Source of the DNA: Pontederia crassipes
Lineage: Eukaryota; Streptophyta; Magnoliopsida; Commelinales; Pontederiaceae
NCBI GenBank assembly: GCA_030549335.1
Contig: CM060188.1
Location: 9,796,001-9,860,000, forward strand
Reading direction: 5' to 3'
Length of the DNA stretch: 64,000 nucleotides
The position numbers were made by a program, and so were the translations under genes. Shown piece by piece: positions 56,680 to 64,000 of this stretch. Within the stretch, counting starts at the first letter, position 1; each line of letters opens with the position of its first letter. Under the pieces are notes generated by a model that was not told the origin of the DNA, did no database searches, and saw nothing but the letters and a program-made list of their open reading frames with translations.

Positions 56680-56885
56680 CAACGATCAAAAAACTTCAAA
56701 CAGAACACTCTCTCTAACGGCTCCCTCTCTCTCTAACGGTTAGCTGCCCTCCGCCTCTCCTCCGGCTCCGGCGGCCTCGCCGGAGCAGATCTCACCTCTT
56801 CCCCCCACATGGAACTCCCGATCTCTCCTTACCACCTATCCAGCCTCCTCCGAATGACCTCCTAAGCCGTCAATCATACAAAGAC

Positions 56886-58157
56886 GTGGTTGCAGCTGGG
56901 ACATCAGCGAACATCCGCCCCCCTCGTTGGATCTCGGAGTCGTGTAGTCCGGTGGAGCTCATCTCCCCTCATCAGTTACGTTGTCTGCAGGAAGAAATTT
57001 CCGAGGAGGTCACGATACCTGCTTCCGATGTGGTGGATCGCTCGGAGGAGCTAAAGATGTGCCGGCCGGCTAACCTTAGAATCGTTGCGGGCTAACCTCC
57101 CACGGATCTAGGACTTGCGGCAAGGGGTCAATGTGAGGGCATTGGGAATTAACTGCTTCCTCTTCTCCTTTGCCTGTGTGCAGGAACAGATGGCGGTCCT
57201 TGGAATGTCGAAGGACAGCTACTGGCGGTATCTCAACCGCAACCTTTCTTCCACGTCTCCGGCGAACAGCTTGGGCACGATTCTATGATATGCCGTATGA
57301 ACTTCTAAACCGGGAATCGGTGACGCGCATCGCAAACTGTTTTGGCTACCTGCTGCTCATCGACGAAGCCTCCATTGCCGGAGATTCGTGCTGTGAGGCC
57401 CGGGTATGTACCGATGTCGATCGTTTCGAAGCATGTACTTTCAGAGAATTTCTTATGATAACCTCCATGTCTTTTGCTTCCGTTGTGAGTTGGTCGGACA
57501 CAGGTTCGAACATTGTTCCTCGGCGCTGGTGAACGGCGATGAAGGTCGTAAGGTGCTGTTGTTTGGCCCTTGGCTTCGTACCTTCGCCGGTAAGCGGGGG
57601 TCTGGGCCGGCTCTCATCAATGGTGCTCGGGGCGACGGCCCGCAGGGACCTCGAAGCGTTGGTAATGGTGCTCGGACCTGTGCGAGCTCCACCTTGGAAG
57701 CGCCGGTGAGCCGCGCTCATCGTGTGGACCGGACATCGGGATTGGACCGGGTTTGGATTCGAACCGGTTCGTCGTGCTCGATCTCAACCACTCACCTGAT
57801 GTCAACGGCTCGGATGATCAACGTGAATGCCCTAATGTTGCGGACGGCTCGGATCACCTGGTGCAAACTCGTTCTCATCAGATGTCACCATGTGGATCGC
57901 ACTCAGCACGCACTAATGGTGCGGATGAGTCAGAGCCGCACGATTGCCGAACATGTGTCCCTGAGACACATTTAACCGTGGATTTCCCCCCGCTCTCAGA
58001 CTCCCCTCACTCACCGCCCAGATCTAGGGCACGACCTCTCTTTGTCCCCCGTTCTTCCTCCCTCACGCAGGTTTCCCCGGCGGTCGAGGTCGTCGCGGTT
58101 CGCCATGCTCCGGTGCTCGAAGACACCGTGGACTGCCATACTTCGATTGTGGAGTAG
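56886..58157 (+). pseudogene. L1 ORF1, gag-like
   Basis: Pieces in different frames: YDMPYELLNRESVTRIANCF and GYLLLIDEAS with RVCTDVDRFEA (57270-57430), then after a frameshift RISYDNLHVFCFRCELVGHR with FEHC (57440-57515). The knuckle CFRCELVGHRFEHC fits CX2CX4HX4C. This is the layout of the DUF4283 plus zinc-knuckle ORF1 of plant L1 elements, an RNA-binding protein. The rest is Ser/Asp-rich and runs to the stop at 58157. It is broken, so no complete ORF1 protein. Confidence 0.75.
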
Positions 58158-58462
58158 ATCAAAGCTCAACTCATTGCGGATGATGACTCTGAAGAGATGG
58201 AGGAGGGTCAAATAGCAGGTGACGAAGACGATGAGGTGTCGGACAATGAAGTGCCGGACGCGGACTTGGCTCCTCCTCTGCGGAAAGACCACAAGCGCGA
58301 CAGGATCAAAAAGAGGGTTCCCCCTACGCTTCTACCTCCCTTACAGCAGATCTTACGGAATCAAAAAATTAAGAAAGGTAAGCAAAAAGCTTCGGAATCT
58401 TCCACTCCCTCATCGGTTTTCGTCTCGTTGCAGGGGTCCGGGGAACACCCAACGTCATCCTT

Positions 58463-61400
58463 ATGAAAATCATCTCATGGAACTGCCGCGGGACATGTCG
58501 GAGTAAGGTCCGTGACCGGCTTAGGGAACTCATAAACAGGTATCAGCCAGATATCATAGTATTACTTGAATCGCATGCTAACAGGTCGCATGCGAAAAAA
58601 TTTCTCCGATGGCTGGGAAATCAGTGGTGCGGATGCTACCAAGAAAGTAATGGTGCATTAGGGGGTATCATTTTAGTATGGAAAAATATGAACGTGCAGG
58701 TATCAGTAGTATGTATGGAATCATATATACATGCGGTTGTTACTTTAGGTAATTTCATATCATTATTTTCTTGCATCTATGCTAGCACAACACCACTAAC
58801 AAGATCACTATTGTTTAAGAAACTGGGTAAACTAAATATGCATGATATCCCTTAGATTATTTTGGGGGACTTCAATTGTATTATTAAACCTGAAGGCAAG
58901 AGGGGAGGCAAACATTTTACTTTAACAAACTCTATAAAGATGTTTAGGGAACTCATTGACAATCAGGGACTCATTAATATTAATCTTATTGGGGTGCAAC
59001 ATACCTGGAGCAATAACCGTCAGGGGGCAGCAAGAATCCTTTGTCGTCTTGATAGGGTACTAGTTAGCTCGACCTGGGTCAGGACCTTTCCTAATCTCAC
59101 TCTTAAGCCCTTAGCCAGATGCCCCTCTGACCATTTCCCATTACTGTTAGAAACCCATCAAAAACATAAAAAAACCCCAGATTATTCAGGTATGAGCACT
59201 TCTGGTTCTCATATGACCAAGCAAGAACTATTGTTCAAAGGGAATGGACTCTGGATAGGACAGTATATCAGGCTCTCAATGCTATAAAGACTAAAACTTT
59301 AGAATGGAACAAAAAAGACCTAGGTAACCTTGAACATAGAGCTGAGAAAGTTCTAGAGGAAATTAATGCACTGGAACTCAAAGATAGTTCTTCTGGACTC
59401 TTTGTCATGGAGTGTGGTAAGCTAAGACCTGTCTACCATCTTCATGCAGCCCTCAGAAGACAAATAAGTATTAAATAGTGATCCAAATGTAGAGTAAATT
59501 GGATTAAGGATGGGGATAGGAACTCCAAATTCTTTCATTCAAGTACCTTGATACGGCAAAGAAGAAACAAAATTGATATGCTAGTAACAAATGAGAGCAT
59601 AACCATAGAAAATGGAGATCAGATCAGAGCCATGTTTGTAGGCCATTATAAAAAACTTTGGAATTCTGAAAACACACTCATACTTCCCATTGACTGGTGG
59701 CCTAAAATGTCACAAATTCCCACTGATCAGCATCCTCAACTTGTCACACCAATCTCCTGTGAAGAAATTAAGGAGGTCCTATAGACTATGCCTCTGGGTA
59801 AGGCCCCTGGTCCAGATGGCTATACAGTAGAATTCTACAAAAATTACTGGAACATTATTGGACCTAAGATATGTAGCGAGATACAATCATTTTTCCACAC
59901 ATCTCAAATGCCCCGAGCTTGGTTTGATATTACCCTAATTTTTATTCCCAAAAAGCAGGTCCCTAAAATCATTGCTGATTACTGCCCAATATCTTTATGT
60001 AATATCATTTATAGAATTGCTTTCAAAATCATTGCAAATAGATTAAAACCTTTGCTCAACAATCTAATTGACCCTGCTCAATCTGCTTTTGCTGCAATTC
60101 GTCTCATACAAGACAATATTCTAGTAGCTCAAGAGTTGGTTCATTCCATGGGGAAGGGCAAGAAAAAATACATGCTAATTAAAGCAGACATGGAAAAGAC
60201 ATTTGATATAGTATCTTGGCATAGTATTATATGATCTTAAATCACATGAATTTTCCTACTACTCTCACCAATTGGATCCTTGCCTGTGTTACCTCTCCAA
60301 GATTCAAATGTTGTATAAATGGCATTCTCTCTCAACTTTTCAATAGTTATCAAGGAATCAGACAAGGGGATCCCCTATCACCTTATCTCTTCATCTTGAC
60401 CTTCAAAGTTCTATCCTCCTTAATCAACACCAGTGTTGGATTAGGAAACATACAACCTTTCAAATGTGGGGCCTTTAGCCTTAGTCACCTGGCATACGTT
60501 GATGACCTTCTTATATGCATTGCTGCCACTAAGAGGAACTGTGTAAACCTAACTAAAACACTTAACTTATATGGCATGTTAACTAATCAAAAGATGAACC
60601 CACATAAGTCTGAGATTTACCTCCCCCCTAAGTTACCCCCTAGGAGAGTGCACATCATCAAGAGTCTGCTTAGTATTCAAATTGGTAACTTTCCTCTGAC
60701 CTATCTTGGGGTACCAATATCCTATAAAATTATCCCTAAGTGCAAACTAAGCAACATGACTGATAGGATTTCAGCTAAAATGGCAGGGTGGAAAAAGGGC
60801 CTACTCAATCAAGCCGGTAGACTAACCCTCGTTAACTCAGTCATGAATTCCATTCCTATTTATACCTTAGGAGCTACTCATGTTCCTGCTAGTTTCTTGA
60901 CATCTCTTGAAAAACTGACTAGGAGTTTTCTCTAAGATAATAATGGGGGTAAGAAAGGCTTACATTTAATTAATTCGACCACTGTCCAACTTCCAAAGGA
61001 CTTAGGGGGGCTAGGGATTAGAGCTCTTGCCAATATACGAGTTGCTTTATTTACTAAAAGAATCCATGCTATTTTGAATGGTGAATCTAATATGTGAACT
61101 AATATGATAAATGAGAAATATGACAATTTTCATCCCTGGACCAATGTTTCAACAAATTTCTGAATGTTCTAAATCTCTTAATTCCAATTCTTGGTCTTGG
61201 AAAACTTTTCTAAATGCCTCTTGTACAATCAAACATGGTTTTAGTAAACGTATTGGCAATGGTAAAAACACTGATATTATGCTTGATCCCTGGATTTCTA
61301 ATATCCCTCTTGCTGTTAAGCGTACATTTATTAATGTGTGCACTCTGTCCTTGCTGCATAATGTCTTGGATCTCATCACTGATAATGCTTGGGATATAAA

Positions 61401-62613
61401 TTTAATATCATCTGCCTTTGGCCTTAGTCTAATCTCCAAAATCACTTCAATCTATCTGCCTCTTAACATTTCTACTCCGAATGTCAATAATGTGCCTCTT
61501 ATCACACCTGCTCCTAATGTCTATGATGATACATGGGTCTGGACTTCTAATGCTCATGGTATTGCTAATGCCAATAATGTTTATAATTTCCTTTGCAGTG
61601 ACAGCGGCTCAGCCATTGCATCTGGACGGCTTTCTTGGAAGAAAATATGGCAGATCAAAGTCCCATATAAAATTTCGGTTTTCCTTTGGAAATTAATGCA
61701 TAACCGCTTGTCTACTAAAGATTTCTTTGCGCGTTTTGATCACTCCTCTAACGCTGATTGTTCTTTCTATGGCTTGAGTGTGGAATCTAATGCACATTTA
61801 TTTTTTAACTGTCCGGTATCATTACAACTCTGATCGATTTTCCAACAAAAAATGAATTTCACGTTTTCATATATGGATTCTTGGCATATTGGAGATTGGA
61901 TCAAGGAGGGTCACATGCTCGACCGGAGATCTAATAGAATTTTCCTTTCGCTTTTTGCTTTCTGCTTATGAGGACTGTGGAATGCTAGAAATGATCGTCA
62001 TTTTTCTTTCAAGCAAGCAATCATGCTTTGTGTCTGGGAGCGGGTTGTCGCAGCGCACTTGAAATATGCGGCTACCCATGTCCCTGAGACAATTAGACCC
62101 CAGGATTCCATCCGGGTCCGGTGGGAGCCCCCGGAGGACCCTTGGGTCAAGCTCAACTCCGACGGATCCTTTGTGGATCCATCGAGGCTGAGGGGAGCGG
62201 GATACATCATTCGTAATTCTAACTGTCGTTTTGTCTTTGCAGGTTGCTGTCAACATAATGCTAATGATGCTATTGAAATGGAGGCCGTCGGGCTGCTGTC
62301 GGGACTACAAGATTGCAAGCATAGAGGACTATCTAGTATGAGAGTGGAGACGGACTCGGAGGTTTTAATGAAGATCATCAACAACAAAGCTCCCTGCCCT
62401 TGAAGAATCTTAAATATCATGCAAGCAATTTTGCTTCTTATTCAAATATTTCATGATTGCATTGTTACTCATTGTAATAAACATTGTAATAGGACTGCTG
62501 ATTTTCTTGTGAACACTGGACGATTACAAGAAAATGTCATTTTTTGTGAGGAGGCTCTTCCTTGTGAGCTCCTCAGCATCTTGTATGATAATGTGCTTTT
62601 GCATGCAAGTTAA
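58463..62613 (+). pseudogene. L1 ORF2: endonuclease, RT, RNase H
   Basis: The start MKIISWNCRG (58463) opens an AP-type endonuclease with SWNCRG, a DIIVLLESHA Glu, ILGDFNCI after a TAG at 58853-58855, and the SDHFPLLL end. RT lies in other frames: GKAPGPDGYTVEFYK (59800), FGF-equivalent DPAQSAFAA, LIKADMEKTFD, QGIRQGDPLSPYLFIL and catalytic HLAYVDDLLIC (60490), then LTYLGVPIS. The zinc-binding zf-RVT region (WKKIWQIKVPYKISVFLWKL, near 61650) and an RNase H domain (KLNSDGSFVDPS to RVETDSEVL, 62150-62370) follow. At least three frame changes and several stops inactivate it. The catalytic YVDD itself is kept. Confidence 0.88.
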
Positions 62614-62638
62614 TGTTTAATTAAGCTTTAAAAAAAAA

Positions 62639-62727
62639 AGAACTCTGCACAGACCTTCCTAGCTTTTGCTCAACTTCAGTGATTTTTTTCTGCTCACGTG
62701 AGTGCTTCCCAATCGAATGTCCATGTC
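62639..62727 (-). pseudogene. Upstream half of the split P58IPK-like exon
   Basis: On the minus strand, after TTTTCAG at 62728-62734, the sequence reads DMDIR. In another frame comes EALT then a TGA stop where the family has Arg, then AEK, then back to SLKLSK, followed by a 4-base insertion and the L1 target site. Plant P58IPK proteins have the same order (DMDIREAL..AEK..LKLSKRKDW) just before the J domain. The matches are short and broken by a stop (a CGA to TGA type change) and small indels, so this is a decayed fragment. It continues into 56529-56679 if the L1 is removed. Confidence 0.6.
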
Positions 62728-64000
62728 CTGAAAATCAGTTGTCAAGATCTCGATTTATATTTAAAATTTTCGATTTTATTATTTATAATAGATTTCGATA
62801 TTATCTTTAGGATCTTATTTGATCCTAATGATTTTATATGATTAATAGAATCATTTAAATATTAATTAAAAATATATCTATAATAATAGTTAATTTAAAT
62901 GAAGTTTAATATATGTTCTTCATTTTTAATATATTTTGATGTAATTTGGCTTATGAATAAAAAATTTAACATAGTGAGTTGTAGTTAAGATTTCATGTAC
63001 ATAAATTTATCAAGACAATATTTATCATTTTAAAATATACTTATTCTATTAATATATAAGATTTTAGTATCTTCAATCCGATCTTGCGATGTTCGATCTT
63101 ATAATTCCTTTTCGATCTTACGTAAGATCTCAAGCATAGCAATTTTGCTAAACACATGCATTCATCAGTCACGACCTTGTGAACTTTTTGAAGAAACATG
63201 TCAAGGCCACAATAATATAACTGCAGTCAGAATACTGAGTAGAGTAGTGATTTGTAATAATACTAGTTGTATCGGAAAAGTGTGGTAATGTAAGACGATA
63301 ATACAGTGATGTGAACTTATGCAATTTGCACTTTCAGTCAGCTTCCTCATTTGCCAGGAAATGGTACTGCGTTGTAACAACTGCACATATTGCAACCCAG
63401 GCGCATGCACGTTTCAAAAGTATACTTTCACTCGACCTATGTTTTTTTTTTCCTGTCATGATCAGTGACCCATCGATGTTCAAACTACAACGACGTCCAA
63501 CGTTGATTTTAATGACTAAGAGAATATATGAGCGCACCAATTAAAAAGAAAGCCTCCTCCCTTCATTTATTCTATCCCCGAGTCCAAGAAAAGCCGAAAA
63601 CCCCTTATCTACTAGCGCTAGGGTTTCGATTTCCTTAACATCATGCTAAAGAAAAAAGTTAATAATATCAGAGTTGAGTTATGACTTATGAGAACCTATT
63701 GCATCAGAGTTGAGTTATGAGTATTTGACGGGTGTTAGTAATCTCAATTTCATATCTTAAAGCCATCACGTTAGCTAAGTAATTGGATTAATTGGACACC
63801 TCAAACATCGAAAGCTTTTCCTGGATTCTAGTAGGCAGTAAAAAAAAAAAAGTATACTTCCACTCGTAATGTATCGATGAAGTGCAACAATATTTCCATG
63901 GAACCTGATATTCTGCATTTTTTGTGTTGCCCTGCGAATGCAAATTGCTTTTGTTTCCAGCGTTGTGGCTTTATTTTGTGCCCAAAAAAAGTTATAGGTG
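62728..64000. other. AT-rich spacer, no gene seen
   Basis: No exon of the P58IPK-like gene, no other gene and no clear transposon end was found up to the window edge. Short frames near 63201-63544 are unconvincing. Confidence 0.5.

Larger units (their letters stand above)
56680..62638 (+). mobile_element. L1-type LINE, full length but coding-defective
   Basis: A 5959-bp plus-strand non-LTR element with a poly(A) tail (62629-62638) and a 12-bp target duplication, AGAACTCTGCAC (56668-56679 and 62639-62650). It has an ORF1 with a zinc knuckle and an ORF2 with endonuclease, RT, zf-RVT and an RNase H domain, as in plant L1 elements. Frame changes and stops break both ORFs. It inserted into an exon of a P58IPK-like fragment in antisense orientation. 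Confidence 0.93.

Overview
This window is plant nuclear DNA, most likely from a monocot. The genes have introns. First exons and single-exon genes (PI-PLC exon 1, both DOG1-like loci, the Zn-ribbon gene) are strongly GC-rich, while the spacers are very AT-rich. Most of the sequence is retrotransposon. A species cannot be named from the sequence alone.

Four genes look intact. They are a nine-exon phosphoinositide-specific phospholipase C (18030-23301, minus), a DOG1-domain protein (43759-44562, plus), a two-exon small Zn-ribbon protein of the At4g08330 type (49035-49619, plus) and a GPI-anchored fasciclin-like arabinogalactan protein (53148-53876, minus). Three broken gene copies are also present: a DOG1-like pseudogene divergent to the intact one (27282-28059, minus), a fragment of a two-pore K+ channel (745-959, minus) and a J-domain fragment resembling plant P58IPK that is split by an L1 element (56529-56679 and 62639-62727, minus).

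Layout: 1-4800 is AT-rich spacer with a K+ channel relic and two fold-back elements. 4801-15124 is a complete but decayed Ty3/gypsy Tekay-type element with TSD ATTGC, about 2.4 kb LTRs, and an extra zinc-knuckle ORF upstream of gag. 15125-27281 is spacer plus the PLC gene, with a short RTE-derived insertion in intron 1. 27282-28389 is the DOG1 pseudogene and its promoter. 28390-37475 is a Ty1/copia element carrying two later insertions: a full-length RTE LINE in its left LTR and a TIR element in its reverse transcriptase. 37911-40418 and 41133-42996 are two solo LTRs related to the Tekay type. 43759-44562 is the intact DOG1-like gene. 46933-48110 is a CACTA-type terminal fragment. 48625-49619 holds a duplicated G-box promoter module and the Zn-ribbon gene. 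49836-51161 has two more short RTE derivatives. 53148-53876 is the FLA gene. 56680-62638 is a full-length, coding-defective L1 with a 12-bp TSD. The rest is AT-rich spacer.

The genes do not form a pathway. The clearest system is a retroelement family: one full-length RTE LINE with a nearly intact ORF and three 168-193 bp derivatives that keep only its two ends, each with its own target-site duplication. They look like trans-mobilised SINE-like parasites. The RTE reverse transcriptase has FADE instead of FADD at the catalytic site.
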